Assembly (NCBI GenBank): GCA_964634885.1
Contig: CAZWLN010000019.1
Span: forward strand, 9,668 to 73,667
Source of the DNA: DAINRZ01 sp964634885
GTDB taxonomy: Bacteria > Bacteroidota > Ignavibacteria > Kapaibacteriales > UBA2268
Length of the DNA stretch: 64,000 bases
Direction of reading: 5' to 3'
Numbering within the stretch: position 1 is the stretch's first letter; every line of letters starts with the position of its first letter. This document shows positions 36,734 through 45,267 of this stretch, in pieces. Both the position numbers and the translations under genes were made by a program. The notes below the pieces were generated by a model. That model had not been told where the DNA came from. It made no database searches and worked only from the letters and a program-made list of their open reading frames with translations.

Positions 36734-38935
36734 ATGAGAAGGAAAATAATATTTTGGTTGATAATGGCAATCCTGGCCATTACAAATGCTGAGTCCAGTG
36801 AGAAGTTGTCTCCGAATGCCCGGCTGTTAATGAAACATAAAAGGGAGCTGGCAATTGGAAAAGTCCGTTGTGTCGTTCCTGTTGATGGAAGGATATACGG
36901 CTGTCTCGTTAAAGTAAGGGACGGCTTCACGGAAGACGGAATTGAGAAAGCGGGCGGGACAATCGGGACAAAAGCCGGTAATATCCTGACTGTAAGAGGC
37001 AGTCTCGATGCAATCGAAAAAATAGCAGCGCTGGAAGGTGTGATCTATGTACAAGTGGACGAACCGATTGAGAAAAAGCTCGACAAGGCCAGGATATATT
37101 CATTTGTAGATTCTGTTCAGGCCGGTGTAATGCTCGAACACGGTTCATGCCTCGGCGACGGTGTCGTTACGGGAATAATTGACTGCGGTTTTGATTACAC
37201 CAATCCGTCGTTCTATGATGAAAACGGGCAGATATCACGCATTAAGGCAGTATGGGAACAGAAGAGGAAAACGGGCGTCCCCCCTCAGGGTTACAGTTAC
37301 GGACGCGAATTGACCGGTACGGAAATGATATACAATGCCGGAACAGATACTTCGAAACAATCTCACGGGTCCCATGTCGCCGGCATCGTCTGCGGCAGCG
37401 GATATGGAACATCCGGACTTTACCGGGGAGTAGCGCCCAACTCCGACATTGTGTTTGTCGGCATTCACCCGGAATTGGAAGAATGGACCTCGACTTCAGT
37501 CAGTTCGATTGTCGATGGCATGGCTTATATTTTAAAATATGCCGATTCCGTCGGTAAGCCTGCCGTTTGCAACCTGAGCTGGGGACTGACTCTCGGGCCC
37601 CATGACGGAACCTCTCTCTTCTGCCAGGCAGTAAACAACCTGTCCGGCCCGGGGAAAATACTTGTAGTAGCAGCAGGCAATGAAGGCGATGAAAATATTC
37701 ATTTCAATCATAGCTTCACACCTACAGATACAATTTTCAGGACCTTCTTCAATTTCTCAAAGTATTACGGCCTGAAAAGAACATGTATTGACTTCTGGGG
37801 CGATTCGCTGTGCGATTACCGCATCAGGCTGTCCCTTTACGATACGATTAACAAAAAGGACGGCAACAGCCTATCATTCAATGTCCGGTCATCGGTTGTC
37901 GCTGATACCTTCATGATAGGTTCCGACAACGACACATGCTTTGTGAGTGTAGCTGCCTCGGCTTCGGATTTCAACGGAAAACCGAGAATGCTTGTTTACA
38001 TCGACGACTATTCTATGGATAAGGTAATGATTACCGGGACAGGTACATCAGGAAACCTGAACTTCTGGAACAGCTATGTAGATAATTTTGCCGGGATATA
38101 CGGCACCTTCTCGGACGACAGCCTGGATTGGGCAAAAAGCGGCAACACCGATATTACAATCGGGGATTTTGCCTGCGGCGACTCGGCTATTTCTGTAGCA
38201 GCTTACATTACTAAGAATAAGTGGGTTTCCATTAATAATTACCAGTATTCATACAAAACAAAATTAGGCTCTTTGGCTTCCTTCTCAAGCCATGGGCCGA
38301 GGGTAGGCGGACTGTCGAAGCCGGACATTGCCGCCCCGGGATTCGGCGTAGTTTCGTGCGTAAACTCTTTCGACAGCAGCTTTCTCAAAGGACATAACAT
38401 GGCGACATACACTGTTAAAAACTATTTGTACAACTCAAAGTATTACAGCTATTCCATGCTTGCCGGTACGTCCATGGCAACGCCTATGGTAAGCGGCGTA
38501 ATAGCTCTTATGCTGGAGAAGAACCCAACACTCGGCCCTTCTGAAATAAGGAAGATATTGCAGGAGACAGCTACTGTTGACAGCTTCGTTACCGACCCTG
38601 ACCTCTGGGGCGCCGGAAAGCTGAATGCATGGGCTGCAATGAGGGTTCTCGATGGGACAAACGATGTTGAGGAACCCATGCGGATTACTGATAATGAAGA
38701 ATACATATATCCAAATCCCACAACAGGCGCCTTCAGTGTAAACACAGGCGGTACGGACGGCTCAATCGAGCTGCTGTTATATGATATATTCGGAAACTGT
38801 CTCTGTAAAAAAACAATAGCGCCCGGAGAACAGTCTGTCGGAATAGATGCCGGATTCCTGCCTTCCGGACAGTATTTTGTACAATTGAAAGGCTGTACAA
38901 GTACAAAAGTTCTGAACCTGAAGATAGTAAAATAA
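36734..38935 (+). CDS. Secreted S8 subtilisin-like protease with T9SS sorting domain
   Basis: This 733-residue protein has a signal peptide (MRRKIIFWLIMAILAITNAESS). A propeptide-like region to ~125 is followed by an S8 catalytic domain with Asp in TGIIDCGFDYTNPS (~150), His in SHGSHVAG (~214), Asn in VVAAGNEGD and Ser in GTSMATPMVSG (~580). A large insertion (~340-510) between the Asn and Ser motifs is probably a beta-sandwich. The end (IYPNPTTGAFSVN ... LNLKIVK) is a type A T9SS sorting domain. It differs from the 1148-residue subtilase in lacking Asp-boxes and the ASH domain. It sits between mnmE and mnmG, an unusual interruption. It is probably a secreted nutritional or processing protease. 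Confidence 0.92.
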   Translation: MRRKIIFWLIMAILAITNAESSEKLSPNARLLMKHKRELAIGKVRCVVPVDGRIYGCLVKVRDGFTEDGIEKAGGTIGTKAGNILTVRGSLDAIEKIAALEGVIYVQVDEPIEKKLDKARIYSFVDSVQAGVMLEHGSCLGDGVVTGIIDCGFDYTNPSFYDENGQISRIKAVWEQKRKTGVPPQGYSYGRELTGTEMIYNAGTDTSKQSHGSHVAGIVCGSGYGTSGLYRGVAPNSDIVFVGIHPELEEWTSTSVSSIVDGMAYILKYADSVGKPAVCNLSWGLTLGPHDGTSLFCQAVNNLSGPGKILVVAAGNEGDENIHFNHSFTPTDTIFRTFFNFSKYYGLKRTCIDFWGDSLCDYRIRLSLYDTINKKDGNSLSFNVRSSVVADTFMIGSDNDTCFVSVAASASDFNGKPRMLVYIDDYSMDKVMITGTGTSGNLNFWNSYVDNFAGIYGTFSDDSLDWAKSGNTDITIGDFACGDSAISVAAYITKNKWVSINNYQYSYKTKLGSLASFSSHGPRVGGLSKPDIAAPGFGVVSCVNSFDSSFLKGHNMATYTVKNYLYNSKYYSYSMLAGTSMATPMVSGVIALMLEKNPTLGPSEIRKILQETATVDSFVTDPDLWGAGKLNAWAAMRVLDGTNDVEEPMRITDNEEYIYPNPTTGAFSVNTGGTDGSIELLLYDIFGNCLCKKTIAPGEQSVGIDAGFLPSGQYFVQLKGCTSTKVLNLKIVK

Positions 38936-38948
38936 GTAAAACATATTA

Positions 38949-39000
38949 CCCGGAACTGACATTGACATATCGGATATGAGATGTGGGTTCTTTTTTCGTT
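38949..39000 (+). terminator. Weak hairpin after the subtilase gene
   Basis: A palindrome CATATCGGATATG lies inside a longer imperfect ACCC...GGGT pairing, followed by TTCTTTTTT. It could terminate the protease transcript. The outer pairing is short, so this is tentative. Confidence 0.35.
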
Positions 39001-39084
39001 CAAATGTGAAAGTATCAAATATTTAAATATTTCATTCCGCTGCTTCGTCTTAACCAAGTTAATTATTATGAAATTGATGGAATT

Positions 39085-40953
39085 ATGAGGTCTGATAAAT
39101 ACGATATAATTGTAATAGGCGGTGGCCATGCCGGCATTGAAGCGTCTTACGCTGCCGCCCGCATGGGATGCAGGACAGCGCTGCTTACGATGGATATTAA
39201 CGCTTTGGGAAGGCCCTCGTGCAATCCCTCGATTGGCGGAACGGCAAAAGGGCATTTAGTTAAAGAGATTGACGCCTTAGGGGGAGCAATGGGCTTCCTG
39301 GCAGACAGGGCAGGGCTTCATTTCAAGATGCTCAACCGCTCGAAAGGGCCGGCTGTCTGGTCGCCGAGAACGCAGATCGACAAAGACCTCTACCCTCTCT
39401 ATGCCCACCAGCTTCTCGGACGTACAGAAAACCTTACCCTCATCCAGGCTGTCGCTTATGAGATAATAACAGAAAAAGACAAGGTAACAGGGGTAAAGAC
39501 AAGGGACAATGAGATTTTGAAAGCCAACGCAGTAGTGTTCTGTCCCGGTACATTCCTGAACGGTGTAATGTACTGCGGGGGCAACGTTACTTACGGCGGC
39601 AGGCACGGCGAAAGCCCCTCCGAACACATATCGCACGATCTCCGGGACAAGGCTGCAATTGAAATGGGCAGGCTGAAAACCGGCACCCCTCCCCGCCTAC
39701 TGAATACATCCATCGACTACGACGCCATCGAAAAAGCGCTGCCTGACGACGAACCGGTTCCTTTCTCCTTTCGTACCCCACAAGTACGAAACAGGATGAT
39801 ATGCTGGATGACATCGACGAACGAGAACACCCACGAAATACTGAAAGCCGGCTTTGACCGCTCTCCCCTTTTTACCGGTGTAATCAAAGGAGCCGGGCCG
39901 CGCTATTGCCCGTCGATAGAAGACAAAGTGGCACGGTTTTCCGACAAGCCGTCGCATAAGATACTGCTGGAACCTGAGGGCCTTAACACCGACACCATCT
40001 ATATGAACGGCTATTCCTCGAGCCTGCCGGAAGACATCCAGTTGAAAGGAATCCATTCTGTCAAAGGACTGGAGAAAGCTGTAATGCTCAGGCCTGCTTA
40101 CGCTGTCGAATACGACTTCTATTATCCCTATCAACTTAAGTTCACACTTGAGACAAAGAGCGTTTCAGGCCTCTACTTTGCCGGCCAGGTGAACGGGACT
40201 TCCGGTTACGAGGAAGCCGCCGCTCAGGGCCTTGTCGCCGGAATCAACGCCGCTTTGAAGATCAGTGATGGGGACGAATTCATTCTGCGGCGCAATGAGT
40301 CTTACATTGGGGTTCTCATCGACGACCTGGTAAACAAAAGTACAGAAGAACCTTACAGGGTGTTTACCAGCCTTGCCGAGTACCGTCTGCTTCTGCGTCA
40401 GGACAATGCATATTACAGGCTGATGAAGTATGGGGCCTCGTTCGGCCTTGTGCCTGAATACACCGCCAGGCACTATGAACAGAAAGAAGCCCTGATCAAA
40501 GAAACAATCGAACTGTCGAAGTCGGTCAAACTTAAAGCCGACACAGTCAATCCTTACCTTGAAAGCATAGGCGAAACAACGGTCATCGACACAACCGACA
40601 TATACACTCTCTCGAAGCGCAGCAACACGAACTTTGCAGATCTGCTGTCCCTGGCGTCCGACGCTGTACCTTACTACGAGAAGTACGCCATGTACGATGA
40701 TGTACTCGACCAGGTGCAGACGGAGATAAAGTATGAGGGGTACATTGCAAGGCAGATGAAGGAGATTGAGTATTTCCTTGAGAACGAGCAGAAACGAATA
40801 CCAGACAATTTTGATTACAGCCGTCTGTCGTCGATCTCGACGGAAGCGCTCGAAAAGCTTAAGAAGATTCGTCCACGTTCCCTGGGACAGGCGTCGAGGA
40901 TCAGCGGAGTTTCTGCTTCCGACATTTCCATCCTGTCACTGTACCTCAGGTAA
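39085..40953 (+). CDS. mnmG: tRNA uridine-5-carboxymethylaminomethyl modification enzyme MnmG
   Basis: MnmG is the FAD- and NADH-using partner of MnmE in U34 modification. The 622-residue product has the FAD motif YDIIVIGGGHAGIEASYAAARMG and the family signatures NPSIGGTAKGHLVKEIDALGG and GPRYCPSIEDK. The catalytic-region motif AGQVNGTSGYEEAAAQGLVAGINAA (~375) and the C-terminal helical tail are also present. Full length. mnmE lies 2.7 kb upstream in the same orientation but with a protease gene between, so shared transcription is unlikely. In many bacteria the mnm genes lie near the origin, which fits the parS and DnaA-box sites here. Confidence 0.97.
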   Translation: MRSDKYDIIVIGGGHAGIEASYAAARMGCRTALLTMDINALGRPSCNPSIGGTAKGHLVKEIDALGGAMGFLADRAGLHFKMLNRSKGPAVWSPRTQIDKDLYPLYAHQLLGRTENLTLIQAVAYEIITEKDKVTGVKTRDNEILKANAVVFCPGTFLNGVMYCGGNVTYGGRHGESPSEHISHDLRDKAAIEMGRLKTGTPPRLLNTSIDYDAIEKALPDDEPVPFSFRTPQVRNRMICWMTSTNENTHEILKAGFDRSPLFTGVIKGAGPRYCPSIEDKVARFSDKPSHKILLEPEGLNTDTIYMNGYSSSLPEDIQLKGIHSVKGLEKAVMLRPAYAVEYDFYYPYQLKFTLETKSVSGLYFAGQVNGTSGYEEAAAQGLVAGINAALKISDGDEFILRRNESYIGVLIDDLVNKSTEEPYRVFTSLAEYRLLLRQDNAYYRLMKYGASFGLVPEYTARHYEQKEALIKETIELSKSVKLKADTVNPYLESIGETTVIDTTDIYTLSKRSNTNFADLLSLASDAVPYYEKYAMYDDVLDQVQTEIKYEGYIARQMKEIEYFLENEQKRIPDNFDYSRLSSISTEALEKLKKIRPRSLGQASRISGVSASDISILSLYLR

Positions 40954-41391
40954 ACCTGCTTCTTTATCTCTTACTCCTTCCCCTTGGGAATAATTCCCCT
41001 GGGGAAGGCCGGGATGGGGTAACTTCAATGTATCATTATTTATCTTTCAAAAAATCTTATCCACTACAAAAAGAGAAGAAGCAAATATTTCCTGCAATTT
41101 CATCGCTATAGAACCAACAAATTCATTTCCCGGACAGGTTTCACATGGAACATTTACATAATATCCCCGGTCTTGTTTTTTGTAGTTTATTTCGTTTATA
41201 ATCGTTTTTCGCTTTAAGGCGTACTGTTATGTGTCGAAGGCGCGAAAAAAGCCAGTGGAGGCGATTTGTGAAGGCCGTTTTCAGGGTGGTTTTATTAATA
41301 ATTTTTCATATATTTTCATTAATAAATTATTTATTATTGATTGTCGTTAATAGTAAATTATATTAATTGAATTATTATTTTGGGTTCGATT
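40954..41391. repeat. Spacer with C/G-rich palindromic repeat (40970-41024)
   Basis: The repeat pairs CCTTCCCC with GGGGAAGG around AATAATTCCCC and ends GGGATGGGGTAA. Its reverse complement (CCCCATCCC, GCC, TTCCCC, AATTATTCCC) matches the repeats at 50124-50312, so it is one family. The rest of the spacer is AT-rich and holds no supported gene; 41137-41152 resembles parS with three mismatches. Confidence 0.6.
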
Positions 41392-42084
41392 ATGAAAAAA
41401 GTGACAGATGGGAATTTTCATCTTCCAAATGAAATTTTGGAATTTCTTACGAATTTGAATAGCAATAATAATAAGGAATGGTTTACCGAAAATAAACCAT
41501 TCTACGAAGAGAAAGTAAAAAAACCGGTCCACCAGCTGATTGGTATTATGGCCGAGAGGTTTCTGTCGCTTGGGATACCACTGGTGTCCGACCCGAAGAT
41601 TTCTACTTTCAGGATTAACAGGGACATCCGCTTCTCTCCGAACAAGGAGCCGTACAAAACACATATCGGGTTCTTCTTTCCTCTTGCTTTCGAGCAGATT
41701 GTCAAGCGGAACATTAACGCTCCCTGCTTCTACTTCCACATCGAACCTGGGTCTGTGTTCGCATGCGGCGGACTTCACCTGCCTCCTTCCGAAACCCTGA
41801 AATATGTACGGGAAAAGATTGACACGGAGTACAAGGAACTCGAAACAATTCTCAGCAACAAGGCCCTGAAAAAGGAATACCCTGTAATTCTTGAGGACGA
41901 GAAGCTGAAACGCGTTCCGGCAGGCTATTCTCCGGACCATCCACGCGAGGAATGGCTCAGGCTCAAGGAATACATCATTCTATGCAATATGGATTATGAC
42001 ACCGTATTTTCTGAGGAACTGCCGGATATCCTGACTAAGAAGGCGGCAGCCATCATCCCCTTCCTTGAATTCCTGAGTAAATGA
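41392..42084 (+). CDS. DUF2461 (TIGR02453) family protein
   Basis: This 230-residue protein has the family features of DUF2461: an N-terminal FLTNLNSNNNKEWFTENKPFYEE, then FRINRDIRFSPNKEPYKTHIGFFF and the central FYFHIEPGSVFACGGLHLP. The C-terminal PKGYSPDHPREEWLRLKEY-like segment (here PAGYSPDHPREEWL) completes it. The family is widespread in bacteria and fungi with no established biochemical function. The start is ATG 41392; an in-frame TTG four codons upstream has no ribosome-binding site. It precedes the heptose operon by 31 bp and could be cotranscribed with it. Confidence 0.87.
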   Translation: MKKVTDGNFHLPNEILEFLTNLNSNNNKEWFTENKPFYEEKVKKPVHQLIGIMAERFLSLGIPLVSDPKISTFRINRDIRFSPNKEPYKTHIGFFFPLAFEQIVKRNINAPCFYFHIEPGSVFACGGLHLPPSETLKYVREKIDTEYKELETILSNKALKKEYPVILEDEKLKRVPAGYSPDHPREEWLRLKEYIILCNMDYDTVFSEELPDILTKKAAAIIPFLEFLSK

Positions 42085-42115
42085 CAACATTATTAATATT
42101 ATAGACCTAATTCCT

Positions 42116-43117
42116 ATGAACAATTTGACTGAAACCAGGGCTGAAGCTGTTTTGAACCAATGTAAAGGGAAAGTAATCGCCGTCGTCGGCGACGTGATGC
42201 TCGACAGGTACTTCTGGGGCTCCGTCTCCAGGGTATCGCCCGAAGCTCCGGTGCCTGTAATTGACCTGGAAAGTGAAACCTACCACCTCGGCGGCGCCGC
42301 CAACGTAGCCCATAACCTGCAGTCGCTGGGCATCAGGCCCGTACTGTGCGGCTGCATAGGCGACGACTCCTCCGGCAAATCCTTTATCAAAATATCCGAA
42401 GAAGCGGGAATAGACACACGCGGGCTTTATATGGACAAAGGCAGGCCCACAACCGTAAAGACCAGGATAATCGGCAATAACCAGCAGATTGCCCGTCTGG
42501 ACGTCGAAGTCAGGGACATGATACCTTCCAACGGTGAGCAGTTCATCATCGATACACTCAGTAAAACAAATGACCTGGCCGGAATCATCTTCGAGGACTA
42601 TAACAAGGGTACCGTTACCGAATCCCTTATCAATAAAGTAATTGCCTACGCAAAATCCTCGTCCATCCCTGTCTTTGTCGATCCGAAGTTCGACAATTTC
42701 TTCCAGTACAAAGATGTTACCGTGTTCAAGCCAAACAAGAAAGAAGCTTCCAAGGCTCTTGGCATCACTATCAAAACAGAAGAAGATATTCTGAATACAG
42801 GCAGGGAGCTGATGGCGCGACTTAACTGCAGCAATGTACTCCTGACTCTCGGCAAGGACGGCATGCGCCTCTTCGAGTCAGGTGGAGATATACTCTCGGT
42901 TCCGACTCACGCCCGCAATGTAGCCGACGTGTCCGGTGCAGGCGATACGGCAATTGCCACCCTGGCTGCTGCTGTTGCCGGCGGCGCTGCCATCAGGGAA
43001 GCCGCTGCCATGGCTAACTATGCTGCCGGCTCTGTATGCGAAAGCCCGGGCATTGTCTCGATTACAATCGAGAGCCTTTTGTATTCAATAAGGAAGAATA
43101 ATAAGAATAATAAATAA
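42116..43117 (+). CDS. rfaE1: D-glycero-beta-D-manno-heptose-7-phosphate kinase (HldA/RfaE1-type)
   Basis: The 333-residue product is a PfkB/ribokinase-family sugar kinase of the HldE N-domain type. It has VVGDVMLDRYFWGSVSRVSPEAPVPV near the N-terminus, LGGAANVAHNL for substrate binding, and the second PfkB signature VADVSGAGDTAIATLA with the catalytic Asp in GAGD. It phosphorylates heptose 7-phosphate at C1 on the way to ADP-heptose for LPS inner core or protein glycans. The adenylyltransferase half, fused to it in E. coli HldE, is here a separate gene 2 bp downstream. Confidence 0.93.
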   Translation: MNNLTETRAEAVLNQCKGKVIAVVGDVMLDRYFWGSVSRVSPEAPVPVIDLESETYHLGGAANVAHNLQSLGIRPVLCGCIGDDSSGKSFIKISEEAGIDTRGLYMDKGRPTTVKTRIIGNNQQIARLDVEVRDMIPSNGEQFIIDTLSKTNDLAGIIFEDYNKGTVTESLINKVIAYAKSSSIPVFVDPKFDNFFQYKDVTVFKPNKKEASKALGITIKTEEDILNTGRELMARLNCSNVLLTLGKDGMRLFESGGDILSVPTHARNVADVSGAGDTAIATLAAAVAGGAAIREAAAMANYAAGSVCESPGIVSITIESLLYSIRKNNKNNK

Positions 43118-43119
43118 CT

Positions 43120-43581
43120 ATGGTAACAGACCCTGTAACACTTAAGTCCATTCTTGAGGCCGTTCGTAAAGACGGCAAAAAAATAGTCTTTACGAATGGC
43201 TGCTTCGACATCCTTCACGCCGGCCACGTTCAATACCTGGCAGAGGCGGCCTCCCTGGGCGACTGCTTAGTCGTTGGATTGAACACCGACGAATCCGTCA
43301 GGAGGCTGAAAGGCGAAGGCCGTCCCGTTAACGACGAATCCGACAGGGCTTTGGTCATGTCTTCCCTTCGTGTTGTGGACTACGTTACATTGTTCGACGA
43401 AGATACGCCATACAACCTGATTGACCTGTTGAAACCCGACGTGCTGGTTAAAGGTGGCGATTATACCGTTGAAACCATCGTCGGCGCTGATATTGTGCAG
43501 GCTAACGGCGGTAAGGTCGTTACAATTCCGTTGCTCGAAGGCCGTTCGACGACAAACACCATTAATAAAATGAAAAAATGA
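43120..43581 (+). CDS. rfaE2: D-glycero-beta-D-manno-heptose 1-phosphate adenylyltransferase (HldC/RfaE2-type)
   Basis: The 153-residue nucleotidyltransferase has the HxGH motif in FTNGCFDILHAGHVQYL, and the family segment GLNTDESVRRLKGEGRPVN. It ends with the C-terminal LVKGGDYTVETIVGAD and GRSTTNTINKMK, where the SxTxxI-type motif closes the active site. It makes ADP-heptose from heptose 1-phosphate and ATP. It follows the kinase by 2 bp and overlaps the cyclotransferase gene by 4 bp (ATGA), so the three genes form an operon. The first 80 bases contain a strong mRNA hairpin (43159-43200). Confidence 0.94.
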   Translation: MVTDPVTLKSILEAVRKDGKKIVFTNGCFDILHAGHVQYLAEAASLGDCLVVGLNTDESVRRLKGEGRPVNDESDRALVMSSLRVVDYVTLFDEDTPYNLIDLLKPDVLVKGGDYTVETIVGADIVQANGGKVVTIPLLEGRSTTNTINKMKK

Positions 43582-44420
43582 GAAATGCTGCAATCCTGTT
43601 GCTTCTGATAAGTTCTATATGCTGTTCCTGCGGCAAGCCAAAGGAAAAAATACCGTACAATCCGCCGCCGGAGTTACCTCCCGCATACAGTACGGTTAAT
43701 AAGAATGATTCATCTGCCGGAACGAAGACCTTCAAGGTAAAGATAGTGTCGAAGATCAGCCATGACGAAGAAGCCTTTACACAGGGGCTTTATTATTACA
43801 AAGGCATAATGTTCGAAAGTAACGGACAGTATGGCTCCTCCAACCTCAGGAAACTGGAGCCTGCTACAGGCAGTGTAATCAAAAAAGTTTCTGTGCCTGC
43901 TTTGTTCTTTGCCGAGGGCATGACCATACTCGATGATAAGATATATATGCTGACCTGGACCAGCGGGAAATGCTTTGTCTATAATACCGGCGACCTGAAG
44001 CAGACAGGCAGCTTCGACTACCAGGGAGAAGGCTGGGGCCTGACGAGCGACGGCAGCAGCCTCATCATGAGCGACGGCAGCAATGTCCTACGCTACGTCA
44101 ACCCGGAGAATTTCTCTGTAGAAAAAACAGTAAATGTCAACGACAATGGTACCCCGATCGGTTCACTTAACGAGTTGGAGATGATCGACGGTTACATCTG
44201 GGCAAACATCTGGGGTTTGGACAGGATTGCCGTAATCAACCCGGCTGACGGCAGCGTCAAAGCCTGGGTGGACGCCTCCCCGATGAGGGACTATGTAAAA
44301 GGCAACGACAGGATTGATGTGATAAACGGCATTGCATATGACAAAGACACAAAGTCCATTTACCTGACCGGCAAGTACTGGCCCTGGATGTTCATAATCG
44401 AGTATATAAAAGTGGACTGA
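43578..44420 (+). CDS. Glutaminyl-peptide cyclotransferase, lipoprotein
   Basis: This 280-residue protein has a lipoprotein signal (MRNAAILLLLISSICCSCGK, with cysteine-containing lipobox), then the bacterial/plant-type glutamine cyclotransferase five-bladed beta-propeller. Blade sequences HDEEAFTQGLYYYKGIMFES, FAEGMTILDDKIYMLTW, GEGWGLTSDGSSLIMSDGS and NELEMIDGYIWANIW are diagnostic. It converts N-terminal Gln to pyroglutamate on exported proteins. In Bacteroidetes many signal-peptidase products begin with Gln and are cyclised by this enzyme; several secreted proteins in this window fit that pattern. The ATG overlaps the stop codon of the adenylyltransferase gene. Confidence 0.92.
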   Translation: MRNAAILLLLISSICCSCGKPKEKIPYNPPPELPPAYSTVNKNDSSAGTKTFKVKIVSKISHDEEAFTQGLYYYKGIMFESNGQYGSSNLRKLEPATGSVIKKVSVPALFFAEGMTILDDKIYMLTWTSGKCFVYNTGDLKQTGSFDYQGEGWGLTSDGSSLIMSDGSNVLRYVNPENFSVEKTVNVNDNGTPIGSLNELEMIDGYIWANIWGLDRIAVINPADGSVKAWVDASPMRDYVKGNDRIDVINGIAYDKDTKSIYLTGKYWPWMFIIEYIKVD

Positions 44421-44466
44421 GACCGAACGTAAGAAATTAGAATTAAACTTTGTAAATATTGAACCC

Positions 44467-44709
44467 TCAGAATGAAAAGCAAGTTTCATTATTTATCTGA
44501 AACGTATTTATTGATGAATCATCAACTGAATCATCTGATGATCCGGACAGGTATTTCAAAGCATCCTTAAGATTTTCTTTTAACTCATCAATGGTCTTAC
44601 CCTGAGAGATGGCCCCCGGGAATTCTTCAATCTGGCCAACGTACCATCCGCTTTCCGTATCTTTTTGGATTAATATTGTAAGTTCAGCGTTTTTCGTTTT
44701 CAATATCAA
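44467..44709 (-). CDS. HicB-family antitoxin-like protein, orphan
   Basis: This 80-residue protein has the HicB partial RNase H fold: TILIQKDTESGWYVGQIEEFPGAISQGKTIDELKENLKDAL is the family core, including the catalytic-like GxYVG...P-G pattern. HicB normally neutralises the HicA mRNA interferase, but there is no hicA in the 46 bp downstream or the 560 bp upstream. There is also no DNA-binding domain at the C-terminus (SSDDSVDDSSINTFQ). It starts at TTG; no ATG is in frame. Many such orphans exist in genomes, and a regulatory role is uncertain. Confidence 0.78.
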   Translation of the reverse strand: MILKTKNAELTILIQKDTESGWYVGQIEEFPGAISQGKTIDELKENLKDALKYLSGSSDDSVDDSSINTFQINNETCFSF

Positions 44710-44793
44710 CTATTTCGAAACATTATAATTACATAAATTCCTGGGTCATGTGAAAAATTTGGGGAGAAAGAGTTTAATCTATTATTTTCATTG

Positions 44794-45002
44794 CCACGAG
44801 CTTCAGCTCGTGGACAAGTATTCAATTGGATAATCGGCTTTAGTCGTTAGTAATTTCAAACAAAGCTTAGAACATATAAAACTATGTATCCAATCATAAG
44901 TTTGAATAAAAAATGGGCATGTAAAAACCAATGGAAGCATCCGATAGGATTGTGGTTAAAACCGGTATCTTGACAAACCGGACCACGAGCTGAAGCTCGT
45001 GG
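44794..45002. repeat. REPIN-like element with inverted hairpin ends
   Basis: Two 20-bp hairpins that are exact reverse complements of each other (44794-44813, stem CCACGAGC, loop TTCA; 44983-45002, loop TGAA) bound a 169-bp non-coding core. The core includes AATCGGCTTTAGTCG. Paired inverted REPs of this kind are known as REPINs and are moved in trans by IS200-like (RAYT) transposases. No transposase is in the element. The flank GGCTATTAAATTCA recurs at the hairpin after rpiB. Confidence 0.7.
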
Positions 45003-45136
45003 CTATTAAATTCACATTTCATTTTTACCTAATCCCCAAATAATTAACCAGTCCCAAATTCTGCCGACTCCAATTTAAATATTATATTTTTAACCCGGAT
45101 ATTGCGATCGGAATTGTAAACATCATATAATAAATA

Positions 45137-45244
45137 GGTATATAGCAACTTAACGATTTTCCCCTCCTCCTTAGATAAGGAGGGGCAGGGGTGGTTGGAT
45201 ATATCGTGTTTTTGGGGGTCTAATGCACAATCCGGGTTTAAATA
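45137..45244. repeat. 108-bp dispersed repeat, copy A
   Basis: It contains TATATAGCAA, TTAAC, a CCCCTCC...GGAGGGG hairpin, then GTGGTTGGATAT, CGTGTTTT, TAA, GCACAATC and GGGTT. It aligns end to end with 55769-55874 with small differences. It is intergenic, downstream of pth. No coding frame is supported within it. Confidence 0.75.
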
Positions 45245-45267
45245 CAAAACAGGGCTATATAGACTGT

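Noticed and set aside
41137..41152. Second parS-like sequence, GGTTTCACATGGAACA
   Set aside because: It differs from parS at three positions, including the central CG and one arm, so it is not a supported ParB site.
44814..44982. Transposase gene inside the REPIN-like element
   Set aside because: 169 bp of AT-rich sequence with no open frame of useful length.
45044..45247. Short open frame on the - strand (67 codons) after pth
   Set aside because: It consists mostly of the 108-bp repeat and has no family features or good start.
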